Source of the DNA: JALZAI01 sp038212215
GTDB lineage: Bacteria > Actinomycetota > Actinomycetes > Mycobacteriales > Jatrophihabitantaceae
DNA length: 24,763 bases
Direction of reading: 5' to 3'
Assembly (NCBI GenBank): GCA_038212215.1
Contig: JBBQUT010000049.1
Coordinates: 1-24,763, forward strand
Shown here: positions 7,905 to 16,438 of the stretch, one piece after another
Layout: each line of letters opens with the position of its first letter
Numbering within the stretch: the stretch's first letter is position 1
Notes under the pieces: generated by a model
What the model saw: the letters and a program-made list of their open reading frames with translations, nothing else
Told to the model about the DNA's origin: nothing
The model's database searches: none
Made by a program: the position numbers and the translations under genes

Positions 7905-10900
7905 CCATGCGCGGTGCGGGACCTACGCGCGGGCGGCTGCGGAGGCTAGCGCGGGGAATCGGCGCGCTGATCGTGCTGGTCGCGGTCGTCGTCGGAGTCC
8001 CGGCGCTGATGACCGGCATGCACATGCTGCCGCACAGCGTCCCGTCGCCGCACCAGCTGGGCCAGGACTTCAAACAGCGCGACAACGGGCCGATCGCGGT
8101 CGTAGTCATCGCCGCCGGGGTGTGGATTTGCTGGCTGCTGTTCACGGTCTCGCTCATCCCGGAGATCGCGGCCGCCATCCGGAAACGACCATCATTTGTG
8201 CTGCCAGGGCTGTCGGCGTTCCAACGCCCCGCTGGGTCGCTCGTCGCTGCGGTCGCGATCGCGTTCACCGTCGCGCCGATGATCGGCGCGCTGACCGTGA
8301 TCCGCGCCGAGGCCGCGCCGCCCCCGCTGCCGGGTTCGCGCAACAGCGTCGCCATTGCTTTCGCGCCACTGCTGGCGGCTCCGGATCGCTCGATCAGTCG
8401 GTCGCATCCCGACCAGCACGGCATCAGTGGCGCTCATCCAAGGACCGTGCGGGAGCCGAATCCGACGTATGTGGTGCAGCGCCGCGACACGATGTGGAGG
8501 ATCGCCGAGGACCACCTCGGCGATCCGATGCGCTACACCGAGATCGTCCAGCTCAACGCGCAGGTGATCGGTCCGGACAACGAGATCGCCACCGGGACGG
8601 TGCTGGTGATGCCGGCCGACGCGACCGGGCTGGCAGCGGGCCACCCTGACGGGTCCACTAAAGCGTCGACGACGCATGTTCGGGTCGAGCAGGGCGACAC
8701 CCTGTGGTCGATCGAACAACGGATCACCGGCAACGGCGTCAACTGGCAGTCAGGATGGCAGGCGAACAAGGCCCGCGTAGAACCAGGCGGCGAGCGTTTC
8801 ACCGACCAGGATTTGATCAAGCCTGGATGGGAACTGGACATCCCGACCAGCTCGACGGCTACCACGACGACACCCGCGACAACGCCACGGACGACGCCCT
8901 CGACGCATCCGCGCACGCCGCCGCCAGCGACGACCACGACGCACCCGCGCACAGCACCGACGCAGGGCGGCGAGCATTCGCCGTCGCCGCACGCCACGAC
9001 CGCGACGCCCAGCGCCCCAGCCACTCTCGCCACGCCGCCCCCGGCCGCGACGACACCGGCGCACGCCAGCCCGGCACCGTCCCGACACGACCCTCACCAA
9101 GTCGCCGCATCCGCGCAGCACCGCTACCTGTCGCTCGAAGTCGGGGGTGGTTTGCTGGCAGCCACCACGTTCACGGCGCTGACGGGGCACCGTCGACGCA
9201 AGTTCCGCCACCGCCGGGCCGGCCACGTGGTGGCGTCGTTGCCGCCGGACTTGAAGCCGCTCGAACAGGCGTTGGCGGTCAACGGCCGGGCCGCGCTGGC
9301 CACGATGACCTTCCTCGATCTGGCGTTGCGCGACCTGGCCGAACGGGTCGCGCACCAGCCCGACGGCTCGCTACCCGACATCGCCGGCGCCGGCATCAAC
9401 CACGAGCACCTCGAGCTGTACCTGACCAGCCCAGCCGGCCCGGCACCGCAGCCGTGGATCGCCACCGACGAGCGCCGCTGGACCCTCAACCGCGACGCTG
9501 ACATCGACGCCGCCGCCGGGCGGCGGCTGGCCCCCTACCCGTGCCTGGTCAGCGTCGGCTACAGCGACGACGGCACCGAGTATCTGCTCGACCTCGAGCA
9601 TGCCGGCGCGCTGCAGCTCATCGGCGAGGCCGGGCGGTGCGTGGACCTGGCCCGCCACATCGTGGCCGAGCTGGCCAACAACACCTGGTCGGACCACCTC
9701 ACGGTGACCGTGGCCGGGTTTGGGCAGGAACTCATCGGGGCGAACCCGACCCGGTTGGCCTACACCGACGACCCGCACGCGGCGGCGGCCGAGCTCAGCA
9801 GGGTCGCCGCGGCGAACCGCCGGGTCGCGGGCGAGGCAGGCGTCGACGTGCTGGAAGGGCGGCTGCGCGGCACCGACGGCGACGTGTGGATGCCGCACGT
9901 GCTGTTGGCCGCGCCCGGCCTGCTGACCGACGACGGTGAGTTGCTGCAGGCCGCCGTCGGGCCTGGGCGAGCCGCGGTCGCTGTCGTGCTCGTCCGCGGC
10001 TGGGACGGCAACGACGCAGCGCTACCGGGCACGCGCGTCGAAGTCACCGACTCGGGCCAGCTGGTCACGCCGATGTTGCCGAGCACGGACATCGCCGCCT
10101 GCGGGCTGTCGGGCGACGTGGCCGCCGAGATCGCGCAGGCCATCGTGCTCGACCGTGACGGCGATCTGGACGAGCCCACGCCACCCTCGACAGGTAACCG
10201 TCCATGGGATGCGTTCACCGACGTCGCCGGAGCGCTGCTGCCGCAGTACTCGCTGCCGCGGACCGGCGGTGGGCCTGCGGCCGTCGGCCCGGCCGATGTG
10301 GTGACCTCGTCCGTACTGCCAGGCCGGGATGAGGTCTACCTGTCATCGGCCGCAACCACCGAGGAAGACCTCACGCTCCTGGCGCCCGCCGTCACCGCCG
10401 AGACCCGACACGCAGTCGAGACCGCCGACCCGGAGCTCGACGAACTCGTCGCCGCGTGGAACGACCCCGGCGTCCGGCTGGCGAAACTTCAGGTCCTCGG
10501 CCCGGTGCAGCTGACCGCCTACGGACGCCCGCCGACGAAACCGGAGGCCAAGCTCACCGAGATCATCGCGTACCTATGGCACCAGCCCAACGGTGTCTCC
10601 ACCGACCAATTCGCGAATGACCTGTGGCCGCACAAGAACTACACCGGCACCGACTCCGAACCCAAGACCATGGCGTCCCACGCCCGGCACTGGTTGGGCA
10701 CCGACCCCCGTACCGGCGAGGAATACATGCCCCGCGCCCGGCGCGGGGACATGCAGGGCTACCGAATCAACGGCCTGCTCGTCGACTACGACCTTTTCCG
10801 GCGACTGCGGGTGCGCGGCGAAGCCCGCGGCGCAGACGGGCTGCCCGATCTGGTCGCCGCCCTGAACCTGGTCTCCGGCACCCCGTTGAGCAACCACGGT

Positions 10901-11212
10901 ATGGGTTACGGATGGCTTCCGGCCGGTGAGGAACTGCTGTACCAAGGCGCGGTCGCCGAGGTCGCCCACCTGGTCGCGACCCGCGCGCTGGAGGCGGATG
11001 ATGACGCCGAGGCGCTGCGTGCGTGCGACATTGCGCTCCAGTTCGACGAGGCCGACGATCGCGCGCTGCTCACGATGATCAAAGCGCACGAGAACGCCGG
11101 ACGAGAAGCAGAGAAGAAAGCCACCATCCTGCGGCTCACGACACTCGAGGACCCGCCAGCCCGCACCGTGGAGGTCATGCGCCGAAACGGCTGGCTCGCG
11201 CGCGGCGCATGA
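7901..11212 (+). CDS. Membrane-anchored LysM protein with C-terminal BTAD-like regulatory domain
   Basis: 1103 aa, ATGA overlap with the TadG-like gene. Three hydrophobic segments lie at about 21-40, 64-86 and 112-134. Two LysM domains follow (about 189-238, with YVVQRRDTMWRIAEDHLGD; and 258-314, with VRVEQGDTLWSIEQRITGNG), then a Thr/Pro/His-rich linker (about 315-400), a possible fourth membrane segment (about 411-428) ending in RRRKFRHRR, and a long region of unknown fold. The last 240 residues (from LQVLGPVQLTAYGRP) look like a bacterial transcriptional activator domain with helical repeats near the end. LysM binds peptidoglycan. The topology suggests a wall-sensing exterior and a cytoplasmic BTAD part (inference). 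It is the last gene of the pilus operon and probably regulates or anchors the system. Confidence 0.85.
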   Translation: MTMRGAGPTRGRLRRLARGIGALIVLVAVVVGVPALMTGMHMLPHSVPSPHQLGQDFKQRDNGPIAVVVIAAGVWICWLLFTVSLIPEIAAAIRKRPSFVLPGLSAFQRPAGSLVAAVAIAFTVAPMIGALTVIRAEAAPPPLPGSRNSVAIAFAPLLAAPDRSISRSHPDQHGISGAHPRTVREPNPTYVVQRRDTMWRIAEDHLGDPMRYTEIVQLNAQVIGPDNEIATGTVLVMPADATGLAAGHPDGSTKASTTHVRVEQGDTLWSIEQRITGNGVNWQSGWQANKARVEPGGERFTDQDLIKPGWELDIPTSSTATTTTPATTPRTTPSTHPRTPPPATTTTHPRTAPTQGGEHSPSPHATTATPSAPATLATPPPAATTPAHASPAPSRHDPHQVAASAQHRYLSLEVGGGLLAATTFTALTGHRRRKFRHRRAGHVVASLPPDLKPLEQALAVNGRAALATMTFLDLALRDLAERVAHQPDGSLPDIAGAGINHEHLELYLTSPAGPAPQPWIATDERRWTLNRDADIDAAAGRRLAPYPCLVSVGYSDDGTEYLLDLEHAGALQLIGEAGRCVDLARHIVAELANNTWSDHLTVTVAGFGQELIGANPTRLAYTDDPHAAAAELSRVAAANRRVAGEAGVDVLEGRLRGTDGDVWMPHVLLAAPGLLTDDGELLQAAVGPGRAAVAVVLVRGWDGNDAALPGTRVEVTDSGQLVTPMLPSTDIAACGLSGDVAAEIAQAIVLDRDGDLDEPTPPSTGNRPWDAFTDVAGALLPQYSLPRTGGGPAAVGPADVVTSSVLPGRDEVYLSSAATTEEDLTLLAPAVTAETRHAVETADPELDELVAAWNDPGVRLAKLQVLGPVQLTAYGRPPTKPEAKLTEIIAYLWHQPNGVSTDQFANDLWPHKNYTGTDSEPKTMASHARHWLGTDPRTGEEYMPRARRGDMQGYRINGLLVDYDLFRRLRVRGEARGADGLPDLVAALNLVSGTPLSNHGMGYGWLPAGEELLYQGAVAEVAHLVATRALEADDDAEALRACDIALQFDEADDRALLTMIKAHENAGREAEKKATILRLTTLEDPPARTVEVMRRNGWLARGA

Positions 11213-11465
11213 GACGGCCCGACCAGCGAGCAGCTACACCGCAGTGTTCGTGGTAGCGAGTTCCGGTGCCTGTGCGTGACCGACGAGGGGCGCCCTGGCG
11301 CGGAACGAATCCCGATCGTTCCGACCGTGCCAGAAAGTGGATGGCGAGGCGCCGAGCCAGCGCCGCAAAACGGCGCGGTATCCGTCGATTTCGCGCACCT
11401 GGCCAGCGCCGGCCGAGCGTGCATCAGTACGTATGGCGGCAGTAGCGCCACTCACGCGGACTGAC
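11213..11465. other. Intergenic region between convergent genes
   Basis: No convincing gene was found. It holds the hairpin at 11301-11323 and, at about 11382-11397, a segment that recurs at about 13069-13084 on the far side of the beta-lactamase-like gene. On the minus strand both copies read REIDGY followed by loosely similar residues, suggesting remnants of a duplicated sequence. Confidence 0.4.
11301..11323. terminator. Candidate bidirectional terminator hairpin
   Basis: CGGAACGA (11301-11308) pairs perfectly with TCGTTCCG (11316-11323) around a 7-nt loop. It lies between the end of the pilus operon and the convergent serine hydrolase, where a terminator for both is expected. No T-run follows on either strand, so it would be a U-less hairpin of the sort reported in high-GC actinomycetes. 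It could equally be a protein-binding palindrome. Confidence 0.35.
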
Positions 11466-12887
11466 CTACTGCGGTGCGACGTCGAGCACGACCGGCTCCT
11501 CGCTGGGCGTCCGCAGGTCGCGCAGCCGGGTGGCGTGCAGCGGGATGGTGCGCCAGTGCGCTGTGAACGTCATCGAGCGGGTGTCGCAGACCAACGACAA
11601 GCGGTGCGGGGTGTCGGCGAAGACCGCGTCGAGCAGCAGCGTCTCGGCGTCGGCCCAGCCGGCGGCGACGACGACCGATGCGCCGCCGTCACCGACCCGA
11701 ACCTCGACTACGTCGCCGGTGTCGTCGGTAAGGATGACCCGTCCGCCGGCACGGACGCCGGCCGAGGTGAGCCGCGCCAGGGCAGGACATGCACCGCCCA
11801 GCGGCCCGAAGTCCAGGTCGTCCCAGGCAGAAGTGTCTGGCGTCCAGGAGGTGCCGCGTTCGGGTTCGAGGGCAAGCGCGGCCAGCCGTGCAGCGAGCGC
11901 GTCGTCGGCGCTCGACGGTGGTGCCGGGTTCGTTCGCATCGCCGGCAGCAGGTGCGCGTACACCGCGTCGAGCACGTCCTGCATGTGCACCACGGCCGAG
12001 GTGATCGCCACGACCGCGTCCTGGTCGGGCAGCACCAGGCAGAACTGACCCCAGGCGCCATCGCCACGAAAGCCGTGGCGGGCACGCCAGAACCCGAGCC
12101 CATAGCCCTGCTGCCAGTCGGGGAACGGTTCACCCGACGTGTCGGAGTGCGCGCGGCTCGCGACCGCGGCCCAGCCGCTCGGCAGCAGTTGGCGGCCCGC
12201 CCACATGCCGTCGTCGAGATAGAGGAGACCGAGGCGGGCCACCGCGTCCGGCGTGGCGAACAAGCCGCTGAACGCGAGGTCGTCCCCAGCCGGGTACTGC
12301 AGCCAACCGATCGGTCCGGCGCCTAGTGGGTCGAGCACCCGGGTGCGTAGCAGATCGGACACCGTGGAGCCCGTCACCCGCCGCACGAGCGCGGCGATGG
12401 TCATCACCGGCGGCTGGTTGTAGGTGAACACAGTGCCCGGATCGTCCTCGACGGACATGCGCAGGAACGCCCCCACCGGGTCGGCGGCGTCGGTCGCGAG
12501 CGCACTCTCCCATGTCTCGTGCCGATGCCCGGTCCGCATTGAGGCGACGTGCCGCACGGTGCGTGCGCGCACGCGCGCGGGCACGTGGACGAGCGGGACC
12601 TCGGGAAAGTAATCGAGCACGGGCGCGTCGAGATCGACCAGCCCGTCGCCGACAGCAATGCCTAACGCAGTCGACGTGAACGACTTGCTCAACGAGTACA
12701 GAAGCCCCGCGCGATCGAGGCGGACGGGCCACCACGCGCCGGCGGCAACGACGTTACGGTGCCGGATCACGATGACGCTGTGCGCCTCGATACCAGTGTG
12801 GTCCTCTAAAGCGTCGAAGAACCCGGCAAGGCCGGCCGGGTCAACACCCTGCTCGGACGGCGTGCTACTCGGCAGTGGTGCACTCAT
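11466..12887 (-). CDS. Serine hydrolase of the beta-lactamase / class C esterase family
   Basis: 473 aa from the ATG at 12887; the frame stays open far upstream (to 13712), but that extension looks like chance coding. The SxxK motif is SLSK (S65, K68) in LLYSLSKSFTS. The second motif is Tyr-containing (FTYNQPP, Y156), of the YN type rather than classic YxN. The third region is HGFRGDGAWGQF (271-282) before LVLPDQDAVVAITS. The C-terminal third (about 330-473) is an extra beta-rich domain seen in some family members. No signal peptide is visible, so it is probably a cytoplasmic esterase, amidase or peptidase rather than a secreted beta-lactamase. The substrate cannot be told from sequence. It is convergent with the pilus operon and probably independent of it. 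Confidence 0.85.
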   Translation of the reverse strand: MSAPLPSSTPSEQGVDPAGLAGFFDALEDHTGIEAHSVIVIRHRNVVAAGAWWPVRLDRAGLLYSLSKSFTSTALGIAVGDGLVDLDAPVLDYFPEVPLVHVPARVRARTVRHVASMRTGHRHETWESALATDAADPVGAFLRMSVEDDPGTVFTYNQPPVMTIAALVRRVTGSTVSDLLRTRVLDPLGAGPIGWLQYPAGDDLAFSGLFATPDAVARLGLLYLDDGMWAGRQLLPSGWAAVASRAHSDTSGEPFPDWQQGYGLGFWRARHGFRGDGAWGQFCLVLPDQDAVVAITSAVVHMQDVLDAVYAHLLPAMRTNPAPPSSADDALAARLAALALEPERGTSWTPDTSAWDDLDFGPLGGACPALARLTSAGVRAGGRVILTDDTGDVVEVRVGDGGASVVVAAGWADAETLLLDAVFADTPHRLSLVCDTRSMTFTAHWRTIPLHATRLRDLRTPSEEPVVLDVAPQ

Positions 12888-12894
12888 ACGAGGC

Positions 12895-12900
12895 ACGCTA
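12895..12900 (-). promoter_or_regulatory. Candidate -10 element for a leaderless transcript
   Basis: On the minus strand TAGCGT sits 7 nt upstream of the hydrolase ATG and no Shine-Dalgarno sequence is present. A TANNNT box ending about 7 nt before the A of the start codon is the common arrangement for leaderless mRNAs in actinomycetes. No clear -35 box was found. Confidence 0.3.
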
Positions 12901-13242
12901 GCGCCAGAGGCGAGAGCCCGAGCGAAGACGCAACCACACACAAGTTCCGCGACAAGGCAGCCTCGCCCCCACAGCGGTCCTTCCGACTCGGACCGCAGGG
13001 CCGCGTTGTATCCATCCGCTCCATGCCGAAACACCATGCCGCGGACGAGGTGTAATCGTCGCCCGTAGCCGTCGATCTCGCGCAGGTTGGTCGCCGTGGG
13101 CGAACGCGCAGATCGGTCGTTCTCGTGCTTCAGACTCGTCTCTCGCGGGCAGGGCAAGCCGCTCAACCGGCCCCGACGCAAGATCGAAAGGCTGACGATC
13201 TGACCTCTCGCGCTATTCCCTTTCGAGGTGCACGCTCGACCA
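12901..13242. other. Gene-poor region upstream of the serine hydrolase
   Basis: About 340 bases without a convincing gene. The minus strand has an open frame continuous with the hydrolase, containing REIDGYGRRLHLVRG and FRHGADGYNAAL, which resembles a segment of the minus strand near 11300-11400. These may be decayed coding remnants. It must also hold the promoter for the nuclease-like gene that starts at 13243, but none is obvious. Confidence 0.35.
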
Positions 13243-13816
13243 ATGGCGGACACCAAGCTTACGAAGTCGGTCGGTGAGCATTGGGCATGTTCCGAGTTGG
13301 CTCGTTGGGGGTGGGCGGCCGCATTGACGAGGGACGGGCTTGAGCGCACCGATCTCCTTGCGGTGGGCACCCACCTGCCGGACCGGCCGACGATCGAGAT
13401 ACAGGTCAAGACCGCGCGGGGGTGACCAGCTGGCCGCTTGGTGAGAAGGCTCAGCTGCTGCGCTCTCGGAGCGAGAGTGGTTCGTCCTGGTGCTTGTCCC
13501 GCGCTTGAGGTCCGCCCCCGTTCGCGGCTTTGTCGTTCCTCGCGATCACGTCGCGGCCGCGGCTTGGATCGTGCATCAGAACTGGCTGACTGACCCCAAC
13601 GCCCCGCTGGGGAAACGGAATGCACCTGTATCCCAAGCGCGAGTGAACAGCACTGTTTGGCAACGCTACGAGGGCCGCTGGGACCTTCTTGACCAGACGA
13701 CGACCGCGGCACCCGTCCTCTTGCCGGTATTGCTGCGCGAGCGCGCCGCCGAGGCGCGGGTCGGCCTGCCAGCCACGCACCCCTGGGTGAGCTCGTTTCC
13801 TAAAGACTGGGACTGA
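13243..13816 (+). pseudogene. Small PD-(D/E)XK nuclease-like gene, broken by two frameshifts
   Basis: Frame 1 from the ATG at 13243 reads MADTKLTKSVGEHWACSELA, then ERTDLLAV (D37) and IEIQVKTARG (QVK, 54-56), the GE...D...QxK pattern of PD-(D/E)XK proteins of the intron-associated/DUF4365-like type. After G-run 13418-13422 the protein continues one frame over as VTSWPLGEKAQL; after about 13459 it shifts again to ALSEREWFVLVLVPRLR and runs to the TGA at 13816 (RGFVVPRDHVAAAAWIVHQN, then PVSQARVN). Each shift is explained by one missing base, the first in the G-run. Restored, the protein would be about 190 aa. It sits upstream of McrBC and may be part of the same defence cluster. The alternative to decay is sequence error. 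Confidence 0.7.
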
Positions 13817-14246
13817 CGGCACCGACGAGCAACGAACTAACTTCTCGTTGATGATGAGGGGTACGGCCATGAAATCCGTCGTTCCAAGGCAGGGGCGCCA
13901 GTGACCGGGAGATCGTCGCCCTCAGCACCGGGGCGAATGAGGGTTGCTCGAGACAACGCGGTCCGCAGTCGGCGCCCGATGCGCACCTCGCTGCCAACGT
14001 GGCCGTCGTTCTGTCCGGCTCAGGTGATGTGCGGCCAGCGTGAAACTGCGCGCAGAATTAGGCGCTGTGTTGCTGCCAAAGCCCAGAATCACCAGCCGGC
14101 AAGGCACGCGTGACTAACCCGGCGAACACCTCCTGAGCTTGGTGCCGGCAGTCCATTCAGTGACTGATCCGACGCGTCGATCTTGCGGTTTGGTTCGGCC
14201 CCGCTGTCTTGAAACGATAGACTCGAAGTTGAGTAACCTCCGCAGT
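13817..14246 (+). other. Gene-poor leader region of mcrB
   Basis: About 430 bases with only short, unconvincing open frames. A weak promoter-like pair lies near its end (TTCGGC at 14194-14199 and TAGACT at 14218-14223, 18-bp spacing), which would give a very short 5' leader before the mcrB ATG. I looked for a tRNA or attachment-site-like sequence here and saw none. Confidence 0.3.
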
Positions 14247-16436
14247 ATGACAATTTGGGGCATCCACAACAACCGGCCGGAGATCGACCCGGTTTCAGAC
14301 GGTGCCGTGCGAATCGGATGGGATGAGGTAGGCGACCTCACCAAGATCCCTTCCACGCGCGAGGCGTTCAAAAAGGTACTCGCGGAACGGATGCCCGACC
14401 TCGAAGAAGCCGCGATCCCAGCGAGCGCAGGGACGCTCTACCGCTTCGTTCACGCTATGGCCGAGGGCGACGTCGTGGTCTGTCCCAACCGGACGTCCAG
14501 CACCCTCGACATAGGTAACGTGTCGGGACCCTACGAGTACCACCCCGAAAGCCACCTGCACCAGCACTGGCGGCCGGTGACATGGGTCCGCACAGGCGTC
14601 CCCCGCAACGAACTGTCGCTGGCGGCGCAGAACGAAATCGGTTCCGCCACAACGCTCTTCGCTATCAAGACCGGCGAAGACGAGGTCATGCATCTCCTGA
14701 CCTTGCCGCAGCCCAGTGCCGAGGCGGACTACTCATGGGCGGATTTTTACCCGCGCCTTGCCGACGCCCTCCTCACCTACCAAAACGACCACGACGCCCT
14801 TCTGGAGAAAGTGTGGGACGTCGCAAGGGCGTCAGGACGCCCAAAGCTGTTCAAGTATTTGCAGTCTGATCACCTCACTGACGGGACCAGCGGGCCCTTG
14901 CGCGACATCGACCCATTCACGGTGCTGGGCACCTTTAACCGCGGCATCCGGCATGAAGCCCGCGCGAGCGTGGCCCACGCTTACGGCCAGGAACTTGGCA
15001 TGGAGCCGCCATACCCGGAGACTTTCGCCGGTGTGCCGGTACTCAATAATCTCAATTCATGGTTTGTGTCTTTCGAGAACGAGCGCGGTGACAACGACGT
15101 TGATTCCCTCTGGGACCTGTGCCAAGCCGCCGTCGACTACGCCACCGAAGCCACAGAAGAGACGCGTGAACGACTCGTCTCAACGTTCGACGCGTGCGCG
15201 AGCGGCGGCACCCGCAAGCTGACTATGGGCATCTACTGGATCCGCCCAAAAGTGTTCGCAGCTTACGACTCGACCAACACCACGTTCCTGAAGAAGCGTT
15301 TTCCGGATGTAGCGGCTGCGTTGTCGCTCAACCCCAAGATCAACGGCGAACAGTTCCTCGCCAACACTGAGGCGCTGAAAGCCTGGCTAGCGGACCCCCG
15401 GACCCCGTTCAACACGTTTCCTGAGCTTTCGCACGCTGCATGGAACGATTTGGCCGCATCAGCGCGGCGGGAGACGCCCCCGGAGGCACCAGCCGGCGAG
15501 GCAGTCGCCACCACAATCACCTCCGGTGACGCACTCCCCGAGCTCAGCGGCGAGACTTACGATGTCGACTCAATCCGCGACGACGGCTGCTTCATCCCCA
15601 CGAGCGCCTTGGAACCGATGATTGAACGATTGCGCTCGCGCAAAAACGTCGTCCTACAGGGCCCGCCCGGCACCGGAAAGACCTGGCTCGCTCGGCGGCT
15701 CGGATGGGCTTTGTGCAACGAAAGAGGCAGCGCCCGAGTTCAAGTGTTGCAGTTTCACCCCTCACTGACCTACGAAGACTTCGTGCGGGGATGGCGTCCT
15801 TCGGCCATTGGCATTCAACTCGCAGATGGCCCGTTCCTCGACCTTTGCACCCTTGCTGCAAACGACCCTCAGAACGCATATGTCCTGGTCATCGAAGAAA
15901 TCAACCGCGGTAACCCGGCGCAGGTGCTGGGAGAACTGTTGACACTCATCGAGGCAGACAAACGCTCAGCCGACCACGCCATGAGGCTTGCCTACCCCCG
16001 CGATAATGAACCTCCCTTCTTCGTCCCGCCCAACGTGCACGTCATCGGCACTATGAACGTTGCCGACCGCTCACTAGCCATCGTTGATATGGCTTTGCGT
16101 CGGCGATTCGCTTTCTTCGATTTGTCGCCGTCGTTCGGCGAGGACTGGGTACAGCACGTCAGCGGCCTGGGCTACGACCTCGACCTCCTCGAGACCTACA
16201 GCACCAGAGTGTCAGCGCTCAATGACGACATCGCCAAGGACAGTGCCCTAGGACGTCAGTACTGCATCGGGCACAGTTACTTCACCCCCTCGGTCCGCAT
16301 CGAAGAAGCCGGGCTCGACACGGACGCTTGGTGGCGTCGCGTCGTGGAGACCGACGTGCGACCCCTGCTTGAGGAGTACTGGTTCGATCGTCCTGAGGTT
16401 GCCCAATCGGCGTACCAAAAACTGCTCGGCCTATAG
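14247..16436 (+). CDS. mcrB: McrB-type AAA+ GTPase with N-terminal specificity domains
   Basis: 729 aa from the ATG at 14247 (MTIWGIHNNRPEID); the frame is open to 14139 but the extension is not protein-like, and no good ribosome-binding site precedes either start. The N-terminal about 170 residues (IGWDEVGDL, GDVVVCPNRTSSTLDIGNV) look like a PUA/EVE-like modified-base reader (inference). A middle domain (about 200-390, NRGIRHEARASVAHAYGQEL) is of unknown fold. The AAA+ core has Walker A GPPGTGKT (472-479), Walker B LVIEEINRGN (547-556) and the McrB GTPase signature MNVADRS (603-609), followed by ALRRRFAFFDL. McrB hexamers recognise modified DNA and, on GTP hydrolysis with McrC, translocate and cut. 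mcrC starts 2 nt after its stop. Confidence 0.9.
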   Translation: MTIWGIHNNRPEIDPVSDGAVRIGWDEVGDLTKIPSTREAFKKVLAERMPDLEEAAIPASAGTLYRFVHAMAEGDVVVCPNRTSSTLDIGNVSGPYEYHPESHLHQHWRPVTWVRTGVPRNELSLAAQNEIGSATTLFAIKTGEDEVMHLLTLPQPSAEADYSWADFYPRLADALLTYQNDHDALLEKVWDVARASGRPKLFKYLQSDHLTDGTSGPLRDIDPFTVLGTFNRGIRHEARASVAHAYGQELGMEPPYPETFAGVPVLNNLNSWFVSFENERGDNDVDSLWDLCQAAVDYATEATEETRERLVSTFDACASGGTRKLTMGIYWIRPKVFAAYDSTNTTFLKKRFPDVAAALSLNPKINGEQFLANTEALKAWLADPRTPFNTFPELSHAAWNDLAASARRETPPEAPAGEAVATTITSGDALPELSGETYDVDSIRDDGCFIPTSALEPMIERLRSRKNVVLQGPPGTGKTWLARRLGWALCNERGSARVQVLQFHPSLTYEDFVRGWRPSAIGIQLADGPFLDLCTLAANDPQNAYVLVIEEINRGNPAQVLGELLTLIEADKRSADHAMRLAYPRDNEPPFFVPPNVHVIGTMNVADRSLAIVDMALRRRFAFFDLSPSFGEDWVQHVSGLGYDLDLLETYSTRVSALNDDIAKDSALGRQYCIGHSYFTPSVRIEEAGLDTDAWWRRVVETDVRPLLEEYWFDRPEVAQSAYQKLLGL

Positions 16437-16438
16437 CC

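Noticed and set aside
8859..9110. Repetitive ACGACG/CCACGC-like tract as a tandem repeat or regulatory DNA
   Set aside because: It encodes the in-frame Thr/Pro/His-rich stalk of the LysM-BTAD protein, and the low complexity is explained by the amino-acid composition.
11337..12326. 329-aa plus-strand open frame
   Set aside because: It lies antisense to the serine hydrolase and has no recognisable domain.
11466..13712. Minus-strand 748-aa open frame including the serine hydrolase
   Set aside because: Residues before the ATG at 12887 are low-complexity and unlike a protein domain, the family's N-terminus matches the shorter form, and a plausible -10 box sits just upstream of that ATG.
13900..14110. 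tRNA-like or attachment-site sequence before mcrB
   Set aside because: A small stem-loop (GTTG...CAAC) resembles a T-arm, but the loop lacks the TTCRA pattern and no acceptor, D or anticodon arms could be placed around it.
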